Position numbers and translations under genes: made by a program. The notes beneath the pieces were generated by a model. The model was not told where the DNA came from. It made no database searches and saw nothing but the letters and a program-made list of their open reading frames with translations. From assembly GCA_034336665.1 (NCBI GenBank), contig CM067566.1:30782330-30846329 (forward strand): a stretch of 64,000 nucleotides of DNA, read 5' to 3'. Each line of letters begins with the position of its first letter. Position 1 is the stretch's first letter. This document shows positions 11,541-23,550 of this stretch, piece by piece. The stretch comes from Luscinia megarhynchos (taxonomy: Eukaryota; Chordata; Aves; Passeriformes; Turdidae).

Positions 11541-13755
11541 TTAGGCTCCACATATTATCAGAACATTTACTGACAAAATTTGGGTTTGGACTGCCCACCA
11601 GCCGGATACAGAGGCACCGTCTAGATGCTAGAGCTTTTATTATAAAAAAAAATTCAAAAGAAATCACATGCTTAATTTTTTTATTCAGACTAAGAAATTC
11701 TAAGTAGAAATTAGAAAGTTTAACCTAAAATTATAGCAATTGAAATGTAATTTAGAGCCAAATTACAATGACAGAGAAAAAAAGGTACTTCTACTAACTA
11801 CGTCACGATTTTAAATTGCTTACAGCAGTGCAATCACTTTGCTCTCCTTTTATTTTTCATTAAATGAGGGCTGGAGAAATTATGCATAGATTTTAAAAAT
11901 AATTATGTTTAACATCATCAAAACTTGTAACAACAATTTAGGTTTTAACTCTTCTACTTTAATATAATTTGTCTTAGATATGCAAACATATGTTGATCTG
12001 AAAACAGTTACCTATTTGAAGCTGGGCCTATTATTCTATGATGGAACTTTGGTGATAGGACAGATCTGCTGAACATGGACACTGCCTGCTGCACCTGTTG
12101 CCCCTTCAGCTGATCAGAAGTCCTCCCTGTTGACATACTGATCTGTCTTCCTCCATCTTTCTCCTTGAGGAGAGGGTACAGCCTCAAAAATCCAGTCAGT
12201 CTCTTGACACAGCCTCTTTGGCACACCCAGATTGCTGACAGAAGACACAGAGCATTTAGTCGCTGAGGGCTTACCCCACCTCTCAGAAGCGTGTCACTGT
12301 TATGCAAGCAACATGTGAGAACCTGAATATTGCTAATTTGGGTCATTCCCAGTAAAGATTCTATGCAAGTACATTTGTCAAAGAAATACGTAAAAATATG
12401 TCACTGTTTCTTCTTTCACTTTAACATGATTTTAATTTGTGTAATTTTATTAAAATGAACAGGGAAAAACTTAGTCCATTGGATGGCTTCATGCTGGCAA
12501 ATATATTAGTCAAAAGCAGACTCAAACCTTTAAGAAGCCAGCTGCTTTAAAAGACTATACAGAGCCACTCAACTGATGCTGGGCAATTACGGGATAATCT
12601 TCAAGTTGCTCATAGCTAAAAATTAAATTAAACCCTAGAAGCATAAAAGAAGAAATGAAAATCTGACACTGGTTATTACTGTATTCCATCTCACAGATTT
12701 TAAGAACTTCATCTAATGACTATTTAATGTGTGTGGACAGCTCAAAGTTATTTTAAAGGGATTGCTGTCATATGGGGGCAGATGCTGGATCTTTGGCACA
12801 GATGTAACAAGAAGATGTGTATTTCCCCTTGTGCCCTGGAGACACAGTGCCTCAGTCTTGATCCATCTCTACATCCGTGCCTAAGCACTTCAGTTTTTTA
12901 TGTGCATTGTTCAAGACTGCTTGCTGAAGCAAAACTTCATATTTCATAGCCATATTTGTGGGTAAGCAAACATTTTTACTGATATGCAGCTCCAAACATT
13001 CGGATGGTCAAAATTGTATTCTTCTCTAGCCTTTTTTCGTCTCAAGCACGTTAAAATACTAACAGAAGCTCCTAAAATTTCTTAGGTATAAACGTAGCCA
13101 TCTTTTCAATTTTAATATAAACAAAAAGAACCTAAAGATAGGCAGGTGGTGTATTTCTTCTGAAAGGGCTTAATTTTATGGAAACAACCTACTGCAATTA
13201 GAAAACTTGTGTCTGGATTTTTAAGACTGTTAGAATCCAGAGTCCCAGAAATGTTCACATAATGTCTTGTGTGACCACTTAAACCAGAGGTCTTTATACT
13301 CTTGTTGTTGACAAAGTACATCAAACAATTTCAACTAACTATTGAAATAATTTTAGAAGTTTGGCCTTTAGACATTACTAACATTGGGAACTAACTTCTC
13401 ATTTCTAGGCTTAAAGTGTGTCTCCAAAATAAGCTACCCCAAAATTGATGCATCTTGGATGAAATTAATTTTGTTTGAAATCTCAGTCCTTGGTAACACC
13501 TCTGACCAATAATAAAATGATCTACAACCCAGGTGTAAGGAAATATAAATCTCAGATTCTGCTGAGTTTATAAATTTTTTCCCTTTCCCCCTCAAACTCA
13601 TTACCCAAAAGTGAAACAGTACAAAATGTAGAGTCACTCCTATTTATGACAAAGGCTTTTTATCACTCTGTCTACAGTGATGCACATATACATTCAGTTC
13701 ATAAAGTTTGCACTTTGAATAGTAATTAGTTTAGCTGTCCTGCTCATAACATCAT
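11541..13755. other. Unique DNA without recognisable gene
   Basis: No transposon or exon is identified. A slightly GC-richer stretch at about 12,060-12,330 holds a 112-codon minus-strand open frame (12,008-12,346), rich in Ser/Gln/Arg near its C-terminus, that I do not recognise. Confidence 0.55.
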
Positions 13756-13840
13756 CGTTGACAAGGTGGTGTTAGGTCATAGGTCATTGGACTCAATGAT
13801 CTCAGAAGTCTTTTCCAATCTAGCTAATTCTGTGATTCTG
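13756..13840 (+). mobile_element. CR1 LINE 3' tail, plus strand
   Basis: A short extreme-3' CR1 piece: GGTCATTGGACTCAATGATCTCAGAAGTCTTTTCCAATCTAGCTAATTCTGTGATTCTGT. The terminal ATTCTGTGATTCTGT is the CR1 3' repeat motif. Confidence 0.85.
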
Positions 13841-16019
13841 TTAAAATGCAAGCATATCTGAAGCATATCAAGCATATCAACAACACTGGAAATCTACCAA
13901 ATTAATATCAGACATTACTCATTCAGAAACACTACTTCTGTAAATTGGTGGCATGTTAATTGCACGATATCTCTCTATCATTTAAACACCAAGGAAATGA
14001 ACAGCTGAAAGATCAGAGGTAGACAGCCTGCTCAAAGATTCTTCTTCCTGAGAGCATACAGATAAAGGACATCTGTAGCTAAAGGCAAAGCTTCCTTTAC
14101 TAATGTAAGGTAGGTGGGAGATGTCAGCCTACATTTCCATAGACACACTAATTATCACCTGCTAATGATGTCTTCCTTGGAGATACTCATCACTATCCTT
14201 TTCTACTTAATGACTCTAAATTATTTAGGATACTCTTGATTTAGCACTATCTCCTGATAATTGACTTCTTAATTTATTCACAGCTAAATGATGATTCAAA
14301 ACATGGTAATAATTACTATTTTTTAATAATTTGATTTTATTGACAGACATACTCAAGTTTCAGAATTTGCCCACTAGAACACTTTTTTTAGATGACATTG
14401 CCACTATATTCTTGATTATCAAAAGTGGGAAGGGAAAAATTGTCATGAAAATTTTATTTGTGGTATTGATATACACATTCCTTACTATACATTCCTTAAC
14501 TAAAGCAAACAATTACATGCTTTTAACAGAAACTCCAGTATATTTGTTTAAGTCACTACTTTGTCTTATGTTTTTCAACGCATGCGGAAAATTTTATCTA
14601 AATGTAAATTTATGCCATTTTTCAGTTTCAATTTGTAGAACAGTGTCACAGATCTTTTTATTTTTAGGTCTGATGTTTGGGAAAGAAATATCTTGACATG
14701 GGTAAACTAAAAAAGTAAGTGTAACTACAAATTTCTGTAGCAAAGATGTTTGAGGTACATTTACATACAGGGAAAATGCAGGGAAAATGGGAGAACACAG
14801 ACTACTTAGTACATATATCAATAGTTTCAGTCAAATATGAATGACTGAAGCAGAAAGAGAAACTTAATTAGTCAACAAATTATTCTTCATCAGTTTCTTA
14901 AATCTGAATAGCCAGCCATTGGGGGAAATGCCAACTCCTGGGCTTCAAATTACTGCAAAATAACATATTTTCAAGTATTTCAAATTATGTTTATAGGGAG
15001 GTTTTGTCCTATTTACTGTCCTCAGTCACAATGCATTTGCTTTTTCATTAGGGCACTATCTGACTAAAGACCAGCTCTGTGAATTCTGTGCAATTCTTTG
15101 TCCTACTTTGAACTTCTGAATTCCAAACTTGGAATCATTCCATGCAAAATGAAATAAAAGTGTTCATAGAAACATTGGTCATTCAGATGGTCATTCAACC
15201 ATTTCCAGATGAAGAAAACTGCTTTCCTGTCCTTTTCCTCCTTAATCTTCAGCTCTTATCTCCTGTTAATTTTGTCTTGCTTCTCAGCTTCTAGAAGTGT
15301 CCTACATGAAACAATTATTATTCACTGTCTTCAGAGAATGTACAGTATACCTGACAAAAAAATTGAGAAAGGAAAGAAAAATCATAATATATGCAAGAAA
15401 TATTCAGCAGTAGGTTAGTGTTTATAATTCTGAACAGATCTATAAAGTCAAAGAAAAAGAAAAGTCATGTTGGGAGGTTTTTGCACCATTTTTCTTTACC
15501 ATGGAAAAAAATTTGTGTCCTAGTAATTTTTGTCATTAAGGACTATTTTGGTTTTCTGTTAAGTGTGTTAATGGAAAGAAATACTTCCCCACATCATAAT
15601 AACTTAATGTTATGAAAACTAACTGTTCCAAACAAGCCTCATTTAAAACTTTTTCCTTAAATAATACAATATAGAATAATAGGATTTGGTTCTTTCTCCT
15701 GAAGATATACTTGCTGAAGAAATATAGTAAAAGTTAACTTGTATGTTTGACAACCAACAGACGCTAGCATAATAATAATCATTCTGAACTAAGAGACCAT
15801 ATAAGCAGTTAAAGTGCCAAAGAGTTTATTCTTGCACTGTTGTCATAACAACAAAAAAAGATAATGTGGAATGTGTGTAAAGAAAAATTTCAAAATATTT
15901 GAAACAAAAATTTGTCTGCAGCTTAGAAGAACCAGTGAGCTCTCTCTGTAGGCACTTGGTCCCAGCAAGCAAATATTTTTTAAGTTAATTTTAATTTTAA
16001 GTTAAAAGCAGCACAGTAT
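13841..16019. other. Unique AT-rich DNA without recognisable gene
   Basis: The longest open frame here (121 codons, 14,331-14,696 plus) is AT-rich and hydrophobic by composition and has no recognised domain. I see no transposon signature. Confidence 0.6.
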
Positions 16020-16320
16020 TTTTTGAATGGCGGTTGTAATTGATTGTAAATCAATTGACTGATCATAAATTTATCAAGGAACTTTACTGCCCTCTCTGTA
16101 AAAGACAATGATTCAACTTTCCAGATTGTCTCCCTGAGTCAGCTGTCAAGTGCTGGCTGCAGAAACTCGGGTACAGGCTAACTATTTATATTGATTAAGG
16201 TCTGGACAAACAAAGGAACTTCATGCAAACTTCAGCATGTTTTAAAATGTGATTAAATTGAGGAAACTCTGCAGCACCTTTGCTGGAAGTGATTCTCAAT
16301 GAAGAGAACGTTTTCATACC
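16020..16320. promoter_or_regulatory. Candidate conserved non-coding or enhancer-like element
   Basis: It contains a perfect inverted repeat, AATTGATT-GTA-AATCAATT (16,038-16,056), of homeodomain type. It also has an AP-1/half-MARE TGAGTCAGC (16,135-16,143) and a SOX-type AACAAAGG (16,209-16,216) within 180 bp. Motifs of this kind are short and common, so the call rests on their clustering and on the absence of transposon sequence. Conservation was not tested. Confidence 0.3.
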
Positions 16321-19300
16321 CAAGCCCGCTTGTCTTTACAACTTGTCTTTGAAAGAGAAGAAAATTTGCAGAGGAATGAGCAGAAGCTACAAATCATTTT
16401 ACTCTGACCAAGTATTTAAGATGTCAGTAATAATCTTGTAGTGCCACAATATGATTAGAATACAAGCAGGAATACAAGAATGGCAAAATATTTTCTAACA
16501 TGCCTATGTAAAAAAACGTGGTTGGAAGAAAGTTTTATTGTTGATCAATATAGTTTCTTATACATTATATTGTGAAACATTATATTTTAATGTAGTTTTC
16601 AGTATATTGACATCTGTATATCCATATTCAGTAAGTATATCTATATGTGTATATGTATATAGTACATATATAGATGTGGCTGATCATATGGAATTTTGAA
16701 TTAGTGCAGTTTCACTGTCATTTTCTGACTAAATTAAACAAAAATAAGTGAAAACATACACGACTTCACTAAACAACATAACTGTCCCTAATGAATGTCT
16801 CCTCTAGCTGTCAACACAGTTTTCATACATAAATAGCAGCATCTCTGTACAACTGAGCTAGTCAGGCATGCAGTGATGGGTGGATTGCTTTGAGATCAAA
16901 GCTGAACCTCTGAACACAGAGCAAAGTACTGACTTCACAGTTTTTGCAGTTATTATGACAAATTACTCACAAGCTGATAGATGTAGATTTAGGATGTATG
17001 ATAGGAAAAAAAAACCTTACAACATCTAAAATGACACTCAGACTCCAAACACATGTACCTGCCTATGGTCACCCTCTGGCTAGTATTTGAAGGCTGAAAA
17101 AAAGACTAAATACATCATTGGTTTGCCCACTGATTAAAAGCATACTGTTGAGAAAATGATCAAGTTCAACTTTTGAACACATCATTTTCTTAAAATAGCT
17201 AAGACCTTTGTGTCAAAATAGCAACATCAAAGTTTTGCCTCAGGCTGAGTATACCTTTCCAGGATGAACATCTTATGCTTAATGAAACAAGTGATGCACA
17301 GAGGAAATAAAAGTTGAATATCAGAATTGCTATTAGACATGACCACTAAGGACACTAGCAGAAAAAAAAAGAAAGAAACCTAATGCATACTGAAAATCCT
17401 TTTTCCTATTTCTTTTCAAAATGAATGAAATATTCAGAGTTATATTTCTGTCATACCTACACACAGGAAAATGCACATAAAGAAAATTCCTCCCTGTAAC
17501 TGTCAATGAAATGCTGCATCTGAGCAATAATACCACCCATAACTTCAGGTGTTGATTTAAGACAATGTGAATATCCTTTAAAAGTGGCTACACGTTTTGA
17601 AAAATGTCAGTGTGTCTGTGCCTCAGGGAGCATTGTATCAGCCCTGTCCCTGAAGGTGTGACTGTAGGGGTGATGTAGCTGACAATATTCAGAATCTGCC
17701 ACTTTTTCTCAGTGCCTCCAAGGAAAATATACTCTGATTTTGTTTTGCATAGAAGGAGGAAAAAATACCAAATTTCTATCATTTATTTGGAAGATATAAG
17801 CATATTAAGGGAAAAAAACCCAGAATTGTCATTTTTGATAAATTTTCCTGTCTAAAGCTTATCTATCCAATTTAGCACCAGCTGCTACACAATGAAAGCA
17901 AAGCCTGCCTTCTGCAATTTCTATAAATGCTTTAACCAGCAAAGTGTTAAGTAGTTGCTTATAGAAACAAATACCAAATCAAATTACACAAAGCAATATT
18001 ACAGCTAAGTATCTCAAAATTAATGAATTTTAACCTTTTTTTGGCACATTATAAAAGTAATTGTTCATGTAAGAGCACCCTTCATGCCCTTTCTAGAAAT
18101 ATTTCTGTACTTATACACTGACAAGAGAGAAACACATGCTTTATGGGATCCATCCCAAGTAGGTCCTGCAGATTCAATCAGCCTCTGCAGCAGGATTATA
18201 TACATCCCAAAGGATGTCTGTAAACTCTTTATTTACTCTGATAAGCAAGAGGCTGTATCAAAACACCTACAACACAATGAATTTTTTGGTTTAGTCTCTG
18301 AAGAAATCTTGAGCTTGATAAAAATTAATAGAGATTACTTTAAAAAACATAACACCATTAGAGCAAACCCTTATAACTGTTTACTCCAGTACAGAGGCAA
18401 AATAAGGTGTTCTGATTTTTACCTTAATATTAGAATGTAGATAGTTCATATTCCAATTCTTCAAGCACTTCAACACAGTGGCACCAGAAAGTACCTTCTC
18501 CTTAACTAGGAAAAAATTTGCAAATACAGGGTTGAAGAGGTTAGCCTTCATCTAATTACCAGTTTTATAAGCTCTCAATAAACAGGAACATTTCTTAAGT
18601 GTGCTGTAATGGCACTTTCCCTGTAAAATGGTGGAAGACGTTTGAGAATTAATGGAGTCATTAAATACACTTCTTTTTCACCTGAAATTGAAACAAAAGC
18701 AAAAATAAATGAGAAGGTCATCTGGAGATGTGACAGTTGATGTTCAAGCTGACTCCTCAGTGGCACGATGGTTGCATATAAGACAGAAAGGTGAGTCAGG
18801 GAAAAGACACTAAATGCAAGTTTAAAATACTTAATTTTAGAACAGGTTCCTGTAATAAACTTTAAAAAGAATCTGAGAACATATTTGTTGCTAACTTTAT
18901 GCCTCTTGCATATCATTTTCTGCTTAGCAACAATTACTGCAGATATTGTCAGGTTTTGTCCAAAAAAACCATTATAACTATTTCAAGCATGAGACTTTCA
19001 TAAAAAGGGAGGTGAAATCTCAAATTCAGATTATTTCCGTGTAGGCTCAATTTTCGTGATGAAAAGCATTAATTCTGAAGAATTTATTCTTACATTTTGC
19101 TGGCCACCAAGGTCTCTATTCAACATATCCTGGAGCCCTTTCTCAATATAAAATAGATAATAGCTGGACATGGAGTATTTTTCTCCAGCTAATACAGAGC
19201 TCACACAAGAAAGCAGTTTGTAAATTAATCTCAGAAATGGAGAACATTGTAACTTCTGTCAAAACAGGGCAGGAAAAAAATTGTGCATTTTCATAGAGAA

Positions 19301-19389
19301 ACAGTAAAAGGAGCGGATGTGGAACATTCAGTATATGCTGCTGACACTTTAATTGCAAGAGAGTTTTGGAGTCTGGTCATTGAGAATGT
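16321..19389. other. Unique AT-rich DNA without recognisable gene
   Basis: There are minor TA-rich dinucleotide stretches at 16,590-16,680. Open frames of 64-118 codons at 17.3-18.9 kb on both strands show no recognisable domains or coding-like bias. Confidence 0.6.
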
Positions 19390-19830
19390 CTTGAATAAAT
19401 CACTTCCATTAATCAATTATTAAGAATTGGTATGTAAATTCCTATGCAAGCCCAATTAGCTGTTTCTCTATTTTTAGTATCTAACCCCCCTCCCCACTTT
19501 AATAATATATATCCCCTCTTTGTTTTTTTTTTTTTTTTGGTACAGCAAATTAAAGGAATTATCTTTGTTAATATTTGATTTGGCATGAAAAAAATATTAA
19601 GGTAACCATGACAACAGTGTCAGTAGCTATAAATCATCTGAATTACAGTAATGACAATATGTAAGCAATGGAATGTAAGCCTTTAAGGGAGCAACATGTT
19701 CTGACCCAGTATAACTATTCTGAGGACTCCCTGGCTTATGCTTTAGTTCATTTATGATAAAGGCCCTTATTCCTAGAGGTGCTGCATGTAATCGAGCTTT
19801 CAACAAAGTGGAGGAGTCAGAGACATGTAT
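19390..19830. promoter_or_regulatory. Candidate conserved non-coding element with RFX-like motif
   Basis: This unique, non-transposon sequence has homeodomain-type AT motifs (AATCAATTATTAA near 19,410) and an RFX/X-box-like GTAACCATGACAAC at 19,602-19,615. A 16-T run interrupts it at 19,523-19,538. The function is inferred only from motif content. Confidence 0.25.
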
Positions 19831-20134
19831 AACAACTATTCAATTTCATGTAGATAAGAAAGAACACACTGCTATAAGGCAGAGTATTTTACTTATGTTT
19901 TTGATTTAAGCCATTATGGACTGAAGAACTCTACGCTGCAATAGTTGTAGTATTTGAGTAAATTCCAATTAGTTAAAATTCAGTTTCTTAAAATGTACTC
20001 TGCTCTATCAGAAATACCCTTAATGTCAAGCCTCCAAGTCTTGGGAGAACAAAGTCCCTAACGCTGGAAATACAACATGCAGTGAGCCCCAGCTCTTTGA
20101 TGTGTGTCCCACTCTTCCCCAGTCCATGGAATTC

Positions 20135-20466
20135 CCTGATAATTAGTCTTGTTCAGCTTGGAGAAGATTGAGGGCAGTCTGCAACATCTTGAAGGGGAAC
20201 AGTGGAGGAAAGGTGGTTATCTCTAGAAATAGGACACAAGTGAGAAAAATGAAGCTGCATCAGGCGAGGTTCAGACTGGAATGAAGGAAAAGATTCACTA
20301 GATGGGTGGTCACACCATCAAGCCCTCCAGAGGTCCAGCACCATTTGGATGATGTTGCCAATCTTATGGTTTAGTTCTAGGTAGGACGAAGAGTAGCAGG
20401 GAATTGGACTCAATGATCTTTCTGGGTCCCTTTCACCTTGAGAGATATGCTATGATTCCATGATTA
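20135..20466 (+). mobile_element. CR1 LINE fragment, 3' end, plus strand
   Basis: A diverged CR1 3' region: GTTCAGCTTGGAGAAGATTGAGGG, then GAATTGGACTCAATGATCTTTCTGGGTCCCTTTCACCTTGAGAGATATGCTATGATTCCATGATTAT. The terminal CTATGATTCCATGATT is the CR1 3' repeat. Two simple repeats follow within 400 bp. Confidence 0.88.
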
Positions 20467-20511
20467 TTTGCATGGGCTCAAAGGGGAAAGGACATGACAA
20501 AGAGATTCTAG

Positions 20512-20627
20512 TATTTATATTTACTTATATTTATATTTATATTTATATTTATATTTATATTTATATTTATATTTATATTTATATTTATATTTATATTTAT
20601 ATTTATATTTATATTTATTTATATTAT
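20512..20627. repeat. (ATTTAT)n hexanucleotide microsatellite
   Basis: About 19 nearly perfect tandem hexamers (TATATT/ATTTAT phase), broken only at the edges. It starts about 45 bp past the 3' end of the CR1 copy. Confidence 0.97.
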
Positions 20628-20720
20628 TCTGGATTTTAGTATTTTTATTTTTGACTGCTTTGAATGCAAGGTTTCGGTATCGCTACAGGGTAGGAAACAC
20701 AATTTATTAAATTTCAAAGA

Positions 20721-20832
20721 CTTTTCTTTTTCTTTTTCTTTTTCTTTTTCTTTTTCTTTTTCTTTTTCTTTTTCTTTTTCTTTTTCTTTTTCTTTTTCTT
20801 TTTTTTCTTTTTTTCCTTTTTTTTTCTTTTTT
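20721..20832. repeat. (TTTTTC)n polypyrimidine microsatellite
   Basis: About 16 tandem CTTTTT hexamers that decay into a T-rich tail. The plus strand is entirely pyrimidine from 20,721 to 20,832. Confidence 0.97.
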
Positions 20833-23460
20833 GTAAAGAGGCATGGGGAAAATGTGTCCAGCTTACTATTGTCTTCAAATTTTTACAGCCATCTCTGAAC
20901 GAGTTGCAACATATTACCTAAGTCTGATTGTTCATTAATATGGAAATATCTTGCTTAGCACATTATTCTTCTGACCATTTTTTTTCATCATGCAACTAGA
21001 TACACATAGAGGAAGAGTGGTTTTGTCCTACCAGGGTAATGGAACTGAATAGTCTGGCAGACAAGATATTCTGCAGGGGAACAGAAGACCCCAAGCTGCT
21101 TTCATCTCATGCTCTGATCCATCCTTGTTGTCAGTCACACATATACATACCCATCCCAACTGAACACAATTTCTTTCACTTTCAGACAAGAGGAGTCATC
21201 TCCCTTTTCTGCACAGACGAAGATGAACAACACACCTGTGCAGACTGACACTAGATTCTACTTTTCAGCTGCCCTGAATCAAGTTGAAATTAGAGATCAC
21301 TGTCAATTAGAAGGCCAGTTAAGCAATTAATAAATCTCCAGTTTTTGACTTAGTACAAAACAAAATGGGAATGAGGGTATACTTAAGAATTATATTACGG
21401 TCACTTGCCATCATGTTCAAGGTGCTTGCTGAACAAAATACACAGTATTACCTCGAAATAATCCTATGTCAAACAAAAATTTCCTACTTTTCATAAGGGA
21501 AACCCAAAGCTTTAGAACATTACAATGATGTATCTGGGTTAGAGAAAGTTTATTGCCTTGCTTTTAATAAATATTTTCTACCATGCTTTACTAGCTTTTT
21601 GGTTGGGTTACATGAGTTGTGGTATATTCACAGCATGGACAGAGACTAAACAAATTGATTTGTTTTGTATTACGAAAATAATTTGTATATAAAAATGGAA
21701 AATTTGATAGGAACAAGCTATTCACACTCTGAAAGAAAATCATGGAACTTCAGCTGCAGCTTGTGTATGGAAGATTATACACAGGACTGATCTTTCTCTC
21801 ATTTTAAAGAAATTTCTGAAGTTAATTCCAGATTTTTTTTTGCTACCTTGCAATTGAATACAGGTCATTCCTTCAGGGGAAGTCTCTAGAGTTTAGATTG
21901 CAGTTTCTTCATACAATAAAAGCAAAAACCCACCACCAATAGCAACAAAAAAACCCCTATGGCTCCAGTCAAAGGGTTTTCTCCATCTTTTATTTGACCA
22001 TTTTTCAACACTTTATTTCATCTTAAATGACATTAGTGCTAGACTAATTTGAAGCCCCCCTCCTCTTCCATCTTCTACTTTCACCTCATATATGTACTTA
22101 GGCCAATAAACAAGATGACTCAGAGCAGTTTTCTGCTTTTTGGTGCAGGATTGATTGCCTGTGGGAGTGTGCATTTATGCATGAGAAAGGGAAAAATGAT
22201 CCCAGAAAAGGAGGAGGAGGATAAAAGGGAGTAAGATGCATCAAAGTGGCATTACAGAACTTCAGTTCCAAGAAAGTTTGCTGGGGACTGAAATGTGGAT
22301 AATGTTATCCAGGCTAACCCAGGCGTAACAAAGCTTATAAATATGCAGTTCAAATCTTGTACTCAGTTACAAAATATGGGACTTCCATGTGAATCCAGTA
22401 AAACAGGAAGGCTGAGGGGCCAGATCCTCCCAAAGAGGAAGACACACTCATTCTAATTCTCATTTGAACTCCAGTAAAGTATAATACACACAACAAGAGT
22501 GCCTACAGACATTCCTGGCTCTGCATTTTTAGCCAGCAAAGACAGTCAATATTCCAGACTGCAGAGCAGAGGATAAAGTTCCCTCAGCAAACAGAGCTAT
22601 CATAACTGGAACTAAAAAAAATACAGACATGGAGAAGCAGAACAATACAGCCCAATCTTGGTTTATTATCCCTGCAAAGATGGATGATCTGTGTTGCATG
22701 CTTCAGTAAGACACTTTCTTTTCCTTCATCCTACTCAGCTGTCTAAGACCAATTACTTTCTCACATTTAGTTCAAAGCACAGGACAACAGACTCTCCTTT
22801 TTAGCTTAGCAAGCATCTCAAAACAGACCTGGCAAGTTAGTACATGGGAAAAGGAGAGTAAATCTTTCTTTTTTCTAAATTAATAGATTTTGCTGAAGGT
22901 AGCAAGGAGGAAGGAAAGAGTGGGGATCTAGGGACACATGACAGTTAAAATAAAACACCAACACAAATCACAAATGATTGTCATTAATTAAGTGAACATA
23001 TCCAGGTCCTTTAAAATATTTGTGAATAGCTCGTAACCCTTTCCCAAGTCCAGAGGTATTTTAACATTTAACAGCATTAAGTCACTTTTTTCTAGTAAGA
23101 CATTTTAAGGTTCTTTTATACCAGATATCCATATACTTTGTAATGTGATATGCTTGCTTTTGTTAGCATTGAATTAATATTTATTTATATTAGTACCAAT
23201 TTCTCAATTTCTTACAAATTGTTTCCACTCAATTGGATCCACTGTGAGTTCTCTCTAGTTTTGGTCTTTCCTTCATTTTTTATATTTGCTCTTTTAGCTT
23301 CACAGAATTTCATCTTCTCTTTCTGCTGTATCTAAAAGGTCAATTCTTATAAGAGCATAGCACTCTCCTTTGTTTTGCTTTGGGCTTTCTTTCACAAGAA
23401 ATATCCAAAATATATATTTGCATCAATGTAAAAAGATTTTAAAAACTATTGCCAGGGAAA
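20833..23460. other. Unique DNA without recognisable gene
   Basis: Scanned on both strands. Only short open frames (61-69 codons) without recognised motifs are present, and no transposon is identified. Confidence 0.6.
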
Positions 23461-23550
23461 GGTTTTTTGGGTTTTTTTTTTTTTTTGTTTTTTTTTTTTT
23501 GTTGTTGTTGTTTTGTTTTTGTTTTTTTTTCTTTGTTTTGTTTTTTTTCC
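23461..23550. repeat. T-rich low-complexity tract
   Basis: Long T runs are broken by single G or C residues and by a GTT trinucleotide stretch. It accounts for the Phe-rich (plus) and Lys-rich (minus) open frames that cross it, which are not genes. Confidence 0.95.

Noticed and set aside
14331..14696. 121-codon hydrophobic plus frame
   Set aside because: Hydrophobicity follows from T-rich composition; no start context, domain or flanking splice structure.
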